64,000 nt of DNA from Janthinobacterium rivuli (GCF_009208735.1 NZ_WFLJ01000001.1:62001-126000); one strand, 5' to 3'; numbered from the stretch's first letter, positions 16,184 through 25,020 are shown. Made by a program: numbers and translations. Notes: generated by a model not told the origin, from the letters alone.

Positions 16184-18058
16184 TTACTTGCCGCCCAGGG
16201 GTACCTCGCACAGGCAGTGCGTGAGGGCCATGAACGGTTTGTGCTCGCGCGTGATGCCGGACAGCCAGCTCAGGTCCTGCGCCATGCCCAGCGCCGCGTC
16301 GGCCGGCAAGCCCGTGCTGGCCAGGCCCAGTTTCACGTGCTCGCCCAAGCCCAGCGAAGCCATGGCCTTGGAGCCGAACATGCCGATCAGGCGGTCCACG
16401 TTCGACGTTTCCTGTTCCAGATAGGTCACGCGGTAGTCGGCGCCCAGGTTGGCGCGCTTGGCCGCCGAGGCCAGCGCATCGCCATAGCTGCCGATGCGGT
16501 CGACCAGGTTGCGCTCCTTCGCCTGCAAGCCCGTCCAGACGCGGCCCTGCGCCACTGCATCGATCTTTTCCGGCGTCGTCTTGCGCGCCTTGGCGGCCAG
16601 GTTCAGGAAGTCGCCATACACGTGGTTGATCGAGCCCTGGATCACTTGCGCGAAGCGGGGATCGAGCGGACGCAATGGGTTGCCCGCGTCGGCCAGCCAG
16701 GTGGTCGGCGAGCCGGCCGTGTGGATGCCCAGCTTTTCCACCACCTTGTCGGCCGTCGGCAGGATCGCGAACACGCCGATGGAACCGGTGATGGTGGCCG
16801 CGTCGGCGATCACTTCATCGGCCGAGGTGCTGATCCAGTAGCCGCCCGAAGCGGCCACGTTGCCCATCGAGACGACCACTGGTTTGCCGGCGGCGCGCGT
16901 CAGTTCCAGTTCGCGGCGGATCAGTTCCGAGCCGAAGGCGCTGCCGCCCGGCGAATCGACGCGCAGCACGACGGCCTTGATCGATTTGTCTTCGCGCGCC
17001 TGGCGGATCAGACGCGAGGTGGACAGGCCGCCGATGGCGCCCGGTGGCGCGATGCCGTCGCCGATTTCACCGGAGGCGATGACCACGCCGACGGCGTCGC
17101 CGATGTGCACGGGGCGCAGGCGCGCCAGGTAGTCGGTGTAGTTCACCTGGCGGAAGTTCGTGCCTTCCGCGTTCTTGGCGCCGCGCGCCATCATGAACTG
17201 GCGCAGCTCATCGCGCGTTTTCAGGCCATCGACCAGCTTGGCGTCCAGCGACAGCTTGCCCAGGTCGCCGCCGGCCGCCGTCATCAGCGCCGGCAGCGCA
17301 TCGATAGCCTGCATGATGGCGCCGGCCGGCAGCTTGCGCGCCTTTTCCACGTCCGTCGTGTAGGTGGTCCACAGGCCGTTGTTCAAGTAGCGGTCCGCTT
17401 CGGCCGCCGCGTCGGACGGACCGTTGGCGATGAAAGGCTCGGCCGCGCTTTTATACGTGCCCACTTTCAGCAGGTTGACCGTCACGCCCACCTTGTCGAG
17501 CGCGTCGCGGTAGTAATTGCGGTAGCGGCCGAAGCCTTCCAGCATGACGCCGCCCATCGGGTGCAGGAATACCTCGTCGGCCTTGACCGCCACCAGGTAC
17601 TGGCGCTGGTTGTAGCTCGAACCCCAGGACGTGACTTTCTTGCCCGTCGCGCGGAAGCGTTCCACGCCGGCCGCCACTTCGCGCAGCGAAGCGAGGCCGC
17701 CGCCCTGCAATTCGTCGAGCAGGATCACCATGGAGCCGATGTTCTTGTCCTTGGCCGCCGTGTCGAGCACCGCCAGCACGTCGCGCAGCTGCACGCTTTT
17801 CTTGACTTCGCCGCTGACATTGGCCAGCACCGCTTCGCGCACGCCGCCCGGGGTCTCCTCGACCAGCGGACCTTGCAAGTCGAGCACCAGCGTGGTCTTC
17901 TCGCTCAGGGGTTTGGCGCCGCCGCCAAAGATGGCAATCAGGATGGCGATGACGATCAGCAGGAAAATCAGGTTGATGACGGCGCGGCGGGTGGCGTCCA
18001 GCGCGCGCCAGAATGCGCCAAAGCCGCGGCGCAGCGGCGGGAAGGGGTTGAGTGACAT
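16184..18058 (-). CDS. sppA: Signal peptide peptidase SppA, 67K type
   Basis: This membrane-anchored serine protease digests cleaved signal peptides in the inner membrane. Its 624 residues match the double-domain (67 kDa) form. One N-terminal membrane helix (about 27-46) precedes the first S49 domain, which supplies the general-base Lys in VGTYKSAAEPF (K203); the second domain supplies the nucleophile Ser in GNVAASGGYW (S404). Both halves of the Ser/Lys dyad are therefore present. Its neighbours are a GNAT gene and a symporter, with no functional link evident. The ATG at 18058 follows the symporter stop-side spacing of about 60 bases on the same strand. Confidence 0.95.
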   Translation of the reverse strand: MSLNPFPPLRRGFGAFWRALDATRRAVINLIFLLIVIAILIAIFGGGAKPLSEKTTLVLDLQGPLVEETPGGVREAVLANVSGEVKKSVQLRDVLAVLDTAAKDKNIGSMVILLDELQGGGLASLREVAAGVERFRATGKKVTSWGSSYNQRQYLVAVKADEVFLHPMGGVMLEGFGRYRNYYRDALDKVGVTVNLLKVGTYKSAAEPFIANGPSDAAAEADRYLNNGLWTTYTTDVEKARKLPAGAIMQAIDALPALMTAAGGDLGKLSLDAKLVDGLKTRDELRQFMMARGAKNAEGTNFRQVNYTDYLARLRPVHIGDAVGVVIASGEIGDGIAPPGAIGGLSTSRLIRQAREDKSIKAVVLRVDSPGGSAFGSELIRRELELTRAAGKPVVVSMGNVAASGGYWISTSADEVIADAATITGSIGVFAILPTADKVVEKLGIHTAGSPTTWLADAGNPLRPLDPRFAQVIQGSINHVYGDFLNLAAKARKTTPEKIDAVAQGRVWTGLQAKERNLVDRIGSYGDALASAAKRANLGADYRVTYLEQETSNVDRLIGMFGSKAMASLGLGEHVKLGLASTGLPADAALGMAQDLSWLSGITREHKPFMALTHCLCEVPLGGK

Positions 18059-18121
18059 TAATGCTCCATGAGGTTATGTACCTAAAGGAAACCAATATAA
18101 CTGAAAATGGCTGGAATCGTC

Positions 18122-19600
18122 TTATTTTGACAAGTGTTGCGCGCCCTGGCCGCCCTGCTCTGCCGGCGTGGAAATGAGGAACAGGCCGGCCAGCACCAGC
18201 GCGCCATTCAGGATCAGCAATTCCAGGCCGAGGCGGTAGTGCGCAAACAGCCGCGCCTGCTCCTGTTCGATCAGCGCGCACAGCAGCGGGCCGGCCACGG
18301 CCACCAGCGGCACCCAGCGGTCGCGCACGCCGCGCCGGCTCACGAGTCCAAAGGCGAACAAGCCCAGCAACGGACCATAGGTATAGCTGGCCAGCTTCAG
18401 GATCACGACGATCATGCTGGGACTGTCGATCCACTTGAAGGCCATGATCAGGATCAGGAACAGCGCGGAAAAGCCCAGGTGGACACGCCGGCGCCAGCGC
18501 ATCTGCACGGCAGGACTCAAATCCGGCCGGCGCTGCACGCCCAAAATATCGATGCAGAAGGTCGACGTCAATGCCGTGAGCGCCCCGTCCACGCTGGGAA
18601 ACAGGGCGGAAATGAGGGCGATGAAGAAAATCAGCTGCACCACGGCGGGGAAATGCCCGAGCACCACGGCAGGGAACAATTTATCGCCCGTGGCCGTCAC
18701 GCCGGCCAGCGGCGCGTACAGGTGCAGCAAGCCGCCGAGGAAGAGGAACAGCAGCAGCACGCCGGTCAGCACCACGGTCAGGCTGAGCATATTCTTTTGC
18801 GAGTCGCGCAAGGTGCGCACGGAAATGTTCTTTTGCATCATTTCCTGGTCCATGCCCGTCATGGCAATCGTGATGAACATGCCGGCAAGAATATGCTTCC
18901 ACACGTAGGCGGGGCTGTCCGGGTCGGTGGTGAACATGCGCGTGAGGCCTTGCGCGCGCATGCGTTCGAGGCTGTCGACGAGCGACAAATCCATCTCGCG
19001 CAGCAAAAAGACGCTGCAGATGACGAGACCGGCCAGCATGCACGCCGTTTGCAGGGTATCGGTCCAGACGATGGTCTTGACGCCCCCTTCATACGTGTAG
19101 AGCAGGATCAGCAGCAGCACGACGCACGCCGTCAGCCAGAACGGCACGCCCAGGCTGTCGAGTATGGTCGCTTGCAGGATATTGACCACCAGATACAGCC
19201 GCGCCGTGGCGCCCAACAGGCGCGACAGAATAAAGAATGCCGCTCCGCTCTGGTAGGCGCGCCGTCCCAGGCGCAGTTCCAGGTAGCGGTAGATCGAGGT
19301 CAGCTGCAGCCGGTAGTACAGCGGCAGCAGGATGAAGGTGATGGCCAGGTAACCGAGCACGTAGCCGAGCATCAGCTGGATGTAGCCGAAACCGTTGCTC
19401 CCCACGGCGCCGGGCACGCTGATGAAGGTGACGCCCGTCAAGGTCGTGCCCACCATGCCGAAGGCCACCAGCATCCAGTTGCTGTCCTTGTTGCCGATGA
19501 AAAAACTGTCGTTGGTGGCGTGGCGCGAGGTGCGCCACGCCACGCCCAGCAAGATCAGGAAGTACGCGAGGACGACGGCAAACAGGGTGACTGGAGACAT
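18122..19600 (-). CDS. Sodium:solute symporter (SSS / SLC5 family)
   Basis: An integral membrane transporter of the LeuT-fold SSS family with about 13 predicted helices, expected to couple Na+ entry to uptake of a small solute. The signature areas are the N-terminal RHATNDSFFIGNKDSNW, the TM2 region GTTLTGVTFISVPGAVG, the SRLLGATARLYLVVNILQ stretch and GMDQEMMQKNISVRTLRDSQ, all typical of the family. The frame extends to a TTG at 19648 but without a Shine-Dalgarno; I use the ATG at 19600 (MSPVTLFAVV), which puts the first helix at the N-terminus and gives 492 residues. The substrate is unknown. The upstream YeeE gene is on the same strand and close. Confidence 0.85.
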   Translation of the reverse strand: MSPVTLFAVVLAYFLILLGVAWRTSRHATNDSFFIGNKDSNWMLVAFGMVGTTLTGVTFISVPGAVGSNGFGYIQLMLGYVLGYLAITFILLPLYYRLQLTSIYRYLELRLGRRAYQSGAAFFILSRLLGATARLYLVVNILQATILDSLGVPFWLTACVVLLLILLYTYEGGVKTIVWTDTLQTACMLAGLVICSVFLLREMDLSLVDSLERMRAQGLTRMFTTDPDSPAYVWKHILAGMFITIAMTGMDQEMMQKNISVRTLRDSQKNMLSLTVVLTGVLLLFLFLGGLLHLYAPLAGVTATGDKLFPAVVLGHFPAVVQLIFFIALISALFPSVDGALTALTSTFCIDILGVQRRPDLSPAVQMRWRRRVHLGFSALFLILIMAFKWIDSPSMIVVILKLASYTYGPLLGLFAFGLVSRRGVRDRWVPLVAVAGPLLCALIEQEQARLFAHYRLGLELLILNGALVLAGLFLISTPAEQGGQGAQHLSK

Positions 19601-19668
19601 GGGTGTTGCGCTGGCGGCGAGGTGAGCAGGGGCAGAAATATACAGCAAAGCCCCTGTTCACGCCGGCC

Positions 19669-20886
19669 TCAGCAGCCGGTCGGTTTGACTTTCTCCACTT
19701 CCAGGCCGAACCATGGACGCAATCGCGTGCCGACGACGTTGCCGAGGAAGGCGCAGACCAGCCACAGCCAGCCGTGCAGGCTGCCCGAGATGATGCCGCT
19801 GAAATACGCGCCGATGTTGCAGCCATACGCCAGGCGCGCGCCGTAGCCGAGCAGCAAGCCGCCGACGATGGCGGCGATGATCGAGCGGCGCGGGATGCGC
19901 CATACGGGCGCGTAGCGGCCGGCCAGCGCCGCCGCCAGCATGGCGCCCAGCACGATACCGATGTCCATCACGGAAGTCTTGTCCTGCGTCAACGGCGCGG
20001 CCAGCGCGGCGGCGTTCGCCTTGGTCGACCAGTAAGCCCAGCTGGCCGTGTCGATGCCGACCACGGACGCGGCCTTGGCGCCCCACAGGGCGAACGCGGA
20101 CGTCACGCCCCACGGCTTGCCCGACAGCGCCAGGGTGGCGAAGTTCAGCACGACGAGGGCGACGGCGCCCGCCACCAGCGGCCATGGGCCATGCAACCAC
20201 GGCGACGCCTGCGCCGGGCGCAGGGGCGTGTCCACGAGCTTGCCGTGGCGGCGCTTTTCCACCAGCACCGTGATGGCGGCGATCAAGGCGAAGACGAGCC
20301 AGTTCAGCGCCAGCGCGGGTACCAGGCCCAGGGTCGTGACGAGGGAGATGGGTTTGAGCTGCGGCAGCGCCGTCCAGAACGGCATGTGCGCCGTGCCGAT
20401 CACGGAGCCGACGATGAAGGCGGCCAGGGTGATCAGCATGCGCGTGCTGCCCCCGCCGACCGTGTACAGGGTGCCGGAGGCGCAACCGCCGCCCAGCTGC
20501 ATGCCGATGCCGAAGATGAAAGCGCCGAAGATCACCGAGGTGCCGGCGGGAGAAACGAGGCCCGCGACGGGCGTGCCGAACAGGGTGCCGGCCGACAACG
20601 CGGGGAAGAACAGCGCCACGCCGACGGCCAGCATCAGCATTTGCGCGCGCAAGCCGTCGCCGCGGCCATCGGCGATGAAGACGCGCCAGGCCGACGTAAA
20701 GCCGAAGGCCGCGTGATACAGGGTGATGCCCAGCAAGGCGCCCACCACGTACAGCGCGGCCTGGTTGATGCCGACGGTTTGCGCCAGGTACCAGGCGCCT
20801 AGCACGATGAGCAACAGGGCGACGCCCAGCGGTGTCGGATTGATGGCGGCGCGCAGGCGCAGCGGTGATGTGGCTGTATCGGACAT
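19669..20886 (-). CDS. YeeE/YedE family sulfur (thiosulfate-type) transporter
   Basis: A multi-helix membrane protein of the YeeE/YedE family, whose studied member takes up thiosulfate. It carries the family's two conserved Cys motifs, GGGCASGTLYTVGGGSTRM in the first half and YGCNIGAYFSG in the second half, which in the studied protein line the conduction path; a third Cys is at the very C-terminus (PTGC). The two-repeat length (about 405 residues) is that of the fused form. The frame opens at 20949; I choose the ATG at 20886 (MSDTATS) because homologues start close to the first helix, though no good Shine-Dalgarno precedes it. No sulfur-metabolism genes are adjacent, so the substrate remains inferred. 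Confidence 0.85.
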   Translation of the reverse strand: MSDTATSPLRLRAAINPTPLGVALLLIVLGAWYLAQTVGINQAALYVVGALLGITLYHAAFGFTSAWRVFIADGRGDGLRAQMLMLAVGVALFFPALSAGTLFGTPVAGLVSPAGTSVIFGAFIFGIGMQLGGGCASGTLYTVGGGSTRMLITLAAFIVGSVIGTAHMPFWTALPQLKPISLVTTLGLVPALALNWLVFALIAAITVLVEKRRHGKLVDTPLRPAQASPWLHGPWPLVAGAVALVVLNFATLALSGKPWGVTSAFALWGAKAASVVGIDTASWAYWSTKANAAALAAPLTQDKTSVMDIGIVLGAMLAAALAGRYAPVWRIPRRSIIAAIVGGLLLGYGARLAYGCNIGAYFSGIISGSLHGWLWLVCAFLGNVVGTRLRPWFGLEVEKVKPTGC

Positions 20887-20975
20887 GGGGAGTAGGGGCA
20901 AAAGGAAGGTAAGCCCTATTCTAAACCCTGCGCTCATCCGCGACAGCAACTTGCTTGCAGACCAGGCCAGCCAGC

Positions 20976-22187
20976 TTAGTGCCCCACCGCATGCATCGAT
21001 TTCTCGCCGCCAGTGCGCACGGGAATCGGATTCAAACGGTCCAGGCGGCCGCTGAGGGCCGTCAAACCGAAGGCGCCCAGCACGACGAGCGCGCCGATCC
21101 AGCCCGTATGCACGAGGCCCAGGTGTTCCACGATCAGGCCGCCGCCCCAGGCGCCGCCGGCGATGCCCAGGTTGAAGGCGGCGATGTTCAGGCCCGAGGC
21201 CACGTCGACGGCGCGGGGCGTGAAGTGCTCCGCTTGCTGGACGACATACACTTGCAATCCAGCCACGTTACCGAAGGCCACGGCGCCCCACAGCAGCACG
21301 GTGATGACGACGAGCACCGGGTGCGGCGCCGTGAAGGTCAACAGCAGCAAAACAAACGCCAGCAGCAGGAAGATCCGTTTCAGGGCACTGACCGGGCCTT
21401 TCCTGTCGGCCAGCTTGCCGCCCCAGATGTTGCCGAACGCCACGGACACGCCATACACGAGCATCACCGCGCCCACGGCGCCGGCGCTGAAACCCGACAC
21501 TTGCTGCAAAATCGGCGCCAGATAGGTGAAGGCGATGAAGGAGCCGCCATAGCCGACGGCCGTCATGGCGTACACCAGCAGCAGGCGCGGCTGGCCCAGC
21601 ACCTGCACTTGCTGCAGCAGCGAGGCGGGTTTGCTGTGCTGGATGGTCGAGGGCACGTACAGCAGGCTGCCGACAAAAGCGATCAAGCCCAGCGCCGACA
21701 CGGCAAGGAAGGTTTCGCGCCAGCCAAAATGCTGGCCGATGAAGGTGCCCAGCGGCACGCCCGTCACCAGGGCCACGGTCAAGCCCGTAAACATGATGGC
21801 GATCGCGCTGGCCGCCTTGTCCTTCGGCACCAGGGACGTGGCGATGGTCGAGCCGATGGAAAAGAACACGCCATGCGCCAGCCCCGTCAGGATGCGGGCG
21901 ATGACGAGGGTTTCATAGCCCGGCGACTTCCACGCCAGCAAGTTACCCAAGGTAAACAAGACCATCAAGGAAAGCAGCAGGGTCTTGCGGGGGATCTTGC
22001 CCGTCAGGGCCGTCAGCACGGGCGCGCCGACGGCCACGCCCAGCGCGTACAGACTGACCAGCAGGCCGGCCGATGGCAGGTTGACGCCCAGGTCGGCGGC
22101 GATGGTGGGCAACAGCCCCACGATGACGAACTCGGTGGTTCCGATGGCGAATGCGCTGAGGGTCAGCGCGAGCAAGGCAATGGGCAT
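20976..22187 (-). CDS. MFS transporter, DHA1 drug-efflux type (AraJ/YdhP-like)
   Basis: A 403-residue, 12-helix major facilitator exporter. The N-terminus LTLSAFAIGTTEFVIVGLLP is the hallmark of the AraJ/YdhP/SotB branch of DHA1 antiporters, which export arabinose-like sugars or drugs. MFS loop 2-3 (ALTGKIPRKTLL) and the motif C region (MFTGLTVALVTGVPLG) are intact. It is divergent from the DUF3820 gene, sharing a 144-bp intergenic region. A second member of the same branch lies at 30153-31376 in this window. No regulator is adjacent. Confidence 0.9.
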   Translation of the reverse strand: MPIALLALTLSAFAIGTTEFVIVGLLPTIAADLGVNLPSAGLLVSLYALGVAVGAPVLTALTGKIPRKTLLLSLMVLFTLGNLLAWKSPGYETLVIARILTGLAHGVFFSIGSTIATSLVPKDKAASAIAIMFTGLTVALVTGVPLGTFIGQHFGWRETFLAVSALGLIAFVGSLLYVPSTIQHSKPASLLQQVQVLGQPRLLLVYAMTAVGYGGSFIAFTYLAPILQQVSGFSAGAVGAVMLVYGVSVAFGNIWGGKLADRKGPVSALKRIFLLLAFVLLLLTFTAPHPVLVVITVLLWGAVAFGNVAGLQVYVVQQAEHFTPRAVDVASGLNIAAFNLGIAGGAWGGGLIVEHLGLVHTGWIGALVVLGAFGLTALSGRLDRLNPIPVRTGGEKSMHAVGH

Positions 22188-22331
22188 GGCAAACTCCGAT
22201 AAATGATCTTGGCATGCAGTATCGGGGTTTTCTTTATGGCGAAAAATACCTCATCAGGCAGAAGATACTTGCGCACAGATCAACAATCTAATGGTCTGCT
22301 ACACTGACCGGATCAACACGGGATCACCACC

Positions 22332-22568
22332 ATGAATTCAGAAAAACTGGCGCTGCTGGTCACGCGCGAAATGCCATATGGGAAATATCAGGGACGGCTG
22401 CTGGCCGACCTGCCCGGTCACTACCTGGGCTGGTTCGCGCGCGAGGGCTTCCCCTCGGGCGAACTGGGCAGTTTAATCGCGCTGATGTATGAGCTCGACC
22501 ACAACGATTTGCGCGGCTTGCTTGACCCCTTGCGCACGCGCAAGTCGCCGTGGCGGCCGGGCGAATAA
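22332..22568 (+). CDS. DUF3820 family small protein
   Basis: A 78-residue cytoplasmic protein with the DUF3820 core MPYGKYQGRLLADLPGHYLGWFAREGFPSG, which combines a conserved G(K/R)xxGxxLxDLPxxYLxW pattern with a basic C-terminus (RTRKSPWRPGE). Members are annotated as putative quorum-sensing-regulated virulence factors in some species, but the molecular function is not established. The ATG at 22332 follows CACGGGATCACCACC, a weak ribosome site. It stands alone, divergent from an MFS gene and convergent with the glutaredoxin-like gene 8 bases away. Confidence 0.85.
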   Translation: MNSEKLALLVTREMPYGKYQGRLLADLPGHYLGWFAREGFPSGELGSLIALMYELDHNDLRGLLDPLRTRKSPWRPGE

Positions 22569-22576
22569 GGCAGAAG

Positions 22577-22960
22577 TTAAAACTGGCGCACCTTCTTCGC
22601 CAGCATGGCGCTGAACTCGCCATTTTCCACGAGCTTTTGCAGCTCGCTGGCGCCACCGATGAGCACACCGTTGACGAAGACCATGGGAAACGTGGGCCAG
22701 CCCGTCCACATTTTCAAGGCATTGCGGCGGTGCCACTGGCTCAGATAACTGCCGTATTGCAAGTACTGGTAGGGCGTGCCCAGCACGTCGAGGATCTTGC
22801 GCGCCTTGCGCGGAAACGGGTTGAGCGCCATGCCGACGACGACCACTTGGTGCGCGGCGATGGCGGCCTGCACCTCGCGCACGATGTCCTGGTGCTTGCT
22901 GCCGATCAAAGGGCGGGCGGCGGGATGGATCTGGGCTTCGTCGAGAATGGCGCGGGTCAT
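22577..22960 (-). CDS. Glutaredoxin-fold protein lacking the active-site cysteines
   Basis: The 127-residue protein follows the monothiol glutaredoxin layout: helix, beta strand HQVVVVGM, helix after the active-site position, then WPTFPMVFVNGVLIGGASELQKLVENGEF, which contains the cis-Pro loop (TFP) and the GG-x-x-EL glutathione site. At the active site, where glutaredoxins have CPFC or CGFS, it reads NPFPRKARK, so both Cys positions are replaced (Asn and Pro) and no redox catalysis by the usual dithiol or monothiol route is possible. Cys is absent from the whole chain. It may bind a partner or glutathione without catalysis. The start at 22960 is chosen because AGGACTTTC precedes it; the frame stays open further upstream, but that part has no family similarity. 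Confidence 0.85.
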   Translation of the reverse strand: MTRAILDEAQIHPAARPLIGSKHQDIVREVQAAIAAHQVVVVGMALNPFPRKARKILDVLGTPYQYLQYGSYLSQWHRRNALKMWTGWPTFPMVFVNGVLIGGASELQKLVENGEFSAMLAKKVRQF

Positions 22961-23066
22961 GAAAGTCCTGGTGTGAGTGGCACGTAGCGTGCGGATCACG
23001 CATTGTGCCATGCGCCCAGGCTGGCGTGCGCTACACTGCGCCTCTTCTCCTCTTCGCGTGAAAGAT

Positions 23067-23615
23067 ATGCAAGCAATCACTGCCATGCCCGAATACCGCA
23101 CCCGCCGCCTGCTCGGCGCTCTTCTGCTCGCCGCCAGTGGCGCCAGCGCCCTCGCCGCTGCCGCCGCCAATCCCGGGCTCGAAATGGGCTTGCTCCATGC
23201 GCTGCACCTGAAAAAGGGCACGACAGACAGAGTGGGCACTTCCGGCAAGGCAATCCAGGCTTACATGCGCGAAGGCTACCTCGGCAAGCACCCAGAGCAG
23301 CGCTTCGACTACACCGATTACTACCTGCTGAAAAAGCCCGCCAGCTTCATGGGGCATGAACTGGTGCTCATCGAAGAGGAATACATCACGCAATACATAG
23401 GCTGCTGCGTCAGCCCCGGCGTTGGCGTGACGGTGAAGGTGCGCGGCAGCACGCAGAAGCTGCAAGCGTTCGCCCGCGCCCAGCGCTGCAGATTGACCGA
23501 CCCGGTCGATATCCGACAGCTACTGGACGAAGTTGCCATCAAGACCCGGCTGCCCAAGGACCATTACGCGTCCTTGAGCTGCCGCGAACGCGACGCCGAG
23601 CGCGAAGAACCATGA
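23067..23615 (+). CDS. Hypothetical exported protein
   Basis: I do not recognise a family. The predicted product (182 residues from the ATG at 23067; an alternative ATG lies at 23085) starts with a basic segment and a hydrophobic Ala-rich signal peptide (LLGALLLAASGASALAAAAA), then a mature part of mixed charge with a conserved-looking core ELVLIEEEYITQYIGCCVSPGVGVTVKVRG containing adjacent cysteines and a Lys/Arg/Glu-rich C-terminus. The ATG is preceded by GTGAAAG. It is probably periplasmic. It lies between the divergent glutaredoxin-like gene and the convergent APH-like gene, and nothing there indicates its role. Confidence 0.65.
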   Translation: MQAITAMPEYRTRRLLGALLLAASGASALAAAAANPGLEMGLLHALHLKKGTTDRVGTSGKAIQAYMREGYLGKHPEQRFDYTDYYLLKKPASFMGHELVLIEEEYITQYIGCCVSPGVGVTVKVRGSTQKLQAFARAQRCRLTDPVDIRQLLDEVAIKTRLPKDHYASLSCRERDAEREEP

Positions 23616-23628
23616 TGACTGCCAGCAT

Positions 23629-24450
23629 TCAAAACAGCTCATCGAGCAGCAAGTGAAATTGCAGCTTGCCTTGATCGATATCAAGGAGCCCATATTGCTC
23701 AACAAACCTTTGCTGTAGCCCGGCGTCCAACTCACCGAGCGCACGCCAGACGATGGCTAGGTCCTGGTAACGGTCGGCCACGCCAGCCCGTCCCACGTCG
23801 AGGCAGCCGACGACGGCGCCTTCGTGCATCACGATATTCTCAAGCGAGAAATCGCCATGCGTGACGACGAGATCGGGCGTGATCGGCTGGCAGTCCTGCA
23901 GCGCCGCCCACACGTGCTGCGGCGTCCAGCCTTGGCGCCCGGCATCGAAATCGGCGGCATCGACGAGGCCCGCATCGATGCGCTGGCGCGCCTGGGCCAG
24001 TCGAACGGCAGAGCCAGCGTCGAACGAACACTCGCTCACGGGCAGCGCGTGCAGGCGGCGCAGGAAAGCCGCCAGCGCGTCGACCACGGCGGGTCCCAGC
24101 GCAGGGTTCGCTTCCAGCAGCTCGGATGCCGTCTTGCCCGGCAAGGCCGCCGTCAGCAGCCATGCCTGGTCCGGGTCTGTCACGCGGGCGAACTGGACCA
24201 CCGCCGGCACGGGGCAATACTGCGCCAGCCAGCGCAGGCGCGCCGCCTCGTCGGAGATGTCGGCGGCGGCAACGTCCATGCCGTGCTTCAGGTACAGGTC
24301 CGGCGCACCGTTCCTGCCCTGCAGCCGGTAGACGGCGGCCCCCGACTCGCCGATGCTGTCGCGCGCCCATCGATAAGCGGCCACGGCGGCGGAGAGGCTG
24401 GCGGGCATGGCTGCCGTCACGGCGGCTTGTTGCTTATTGGCGAGGGTCAT
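23629..24450 (-). CDS. APH(3')-like aminoglycoside phosphotransferase
   Basis: A 273-residue kinase-fold enzyme resembling APH(3')-II along its whole length. The ATP-binding Lys lies in LYLKHG, the catalytic loop is VVTHGDFSLENI (Asp and Asn spaced as in APH(3') D190/N195), and the metal-binding Asp and following stretch are LDVGRAGVADRYQDLA, nearly identical in pattern to the APH(3') DCGRLGVADRYQD. It ends in LLLDELF, as classic APH(3') enzymes end in LLDEFF. All active-site residues I can check are intact, so aminoglycoside 3'-phosphorylation is a reasonable expectation, though the natural substrate may differ. It starts 4 bases after the Lrp-type regulator stop, so the two probably share a transcript. 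Base composition matches its neighbours and there are no flanking mobile elements. Confidence 0.85.
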   Translation of the reverse strand: MTLANKQQAAVTAAMPASLSAAVAAYRWARDSIGESGAAVYRLQGRNGAPDLYLKHGMDVAAADISDEAARLRWLAQYCPVPAVVQFARVTDPDQAWLLTAALPGKTASELLEANPALGPAVVDALAAFLRRLHALPVSECSFDAGSAVRLAQARQRIDAGLVDAADFDAGRQGWTPQHVWAALQDCQPITPDLVVTHGDFSLENIVMHEGAVVGCLDVGRAGVADRYQDLAIVWRALGELDAGLQQRFVEQYGLLDIDQGKLQFHLLLDELF

Positions 24451-24454
24451 CGCG

Positions 24455-24943
24455 CTATCCCAGCGGCACGTGCAAGCCCATCTTGAGGCAGGTCAAGGCC
24501 ACCGAAGTACGGTAGCGCCGGATATTGTCGTCGCCGCCGAACAGGCGCTCCGTCAGCGCCTCGTATTCGGCCATGCTGCTGGCGGTAATGACCAGCAGGT
24601 AATCGGCCTCGCCCGTGATCCCGTAGCACTGCTGGATGGCAGGCTCGGCCATGATGCGCGCGCGCATGCCGGCCGTGCGCTGCGGGTGTTCGTCGTGCAG
24701 GTGCACTTCCACCGTCAGGGTCAGGGGACGGCCCAGGCGGCTCGCGTCGAGCACGGCCACTTCATGACGGATCACGCCGCTCTCGCGCAGGCGGCGGATG
24801 CGCCGCTGCACGGCCGGCGCCGACAAATGCACGGCCTGGGCGATTTCGCGCTGCGAGGTCGTGTTATCTCGCTGCAAAATATCGAGGATGGCCAGGTCGA
24901 AGGTGTCGAGGGCAAGGGCAGGTGTGAGCGAAAGTTGCGTCAT
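24455..24943 (-). CDS. Lrp/AsnC family transcriptional regulator
   Basis: A 162-residue feast/famine-type regulator: N-terminal winged helix (FDLAILDILQRDNTTSQREIAQAVHLSAPAVQRRIRRL) and C-terminal RAM domain (QQCYGITGEADYLLVI), which binds amino acids and builds dimers to octamers. I chose the ATG at 24943 (MTQLSLT), which gives the standard length; the frame is open to 24982. It is divergent from an EamA exporter of the RhtA type, a very common pairing in which the Lrp protein controls export of an amino acid. An inverted repeat in the shared 77-bp intergenic region is a good candidate for its binding site. The effector is unknown. Confidence 0.9.
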   Translation of the reverse strand: MTQLSLTPALALDTFDLAILDILQRDNTTSQREIAQAVHLSAPAVQRRIRRLRESGVIRHEVAVLDASRLGRPLTLTVEVHLHDEHPQRTAGMRARIMAEPAIQQCYGITGEADYLLVITASSMAEYEALTERLFGGDDNIRRYRTSVALTCLKMGLHVPLG

Positions 24944-24964
24944 GGCGGTCAAAATGCAGTGCAA

Positions 24965-25004
24965 ATATCGGAGTAGACACAATAAACTTTCGTCATTCCG
25001 ATAT
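24965..25004. promoter_or_regulatory. Long-spaced inverted repeat between lrp-type and eamA-type genes, candidate Lrp operator
   Basis: ATATCGGA (24965-24972) and TCCGATAT (24997-25004) are perfect 8-bp inverted copies with equivalent positions 32 bases apart, close to three helical turns. They occupy most of the 77-bp divergent intergenic region. Lrp-family octamers typically bind several phased sites, so this fits local control of both genes. The second arm is only 16 bases from the exporter start codon. Confidence 0.5.
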
Positions 25005-25020
25005 CAAGCCTTTTATCCCC

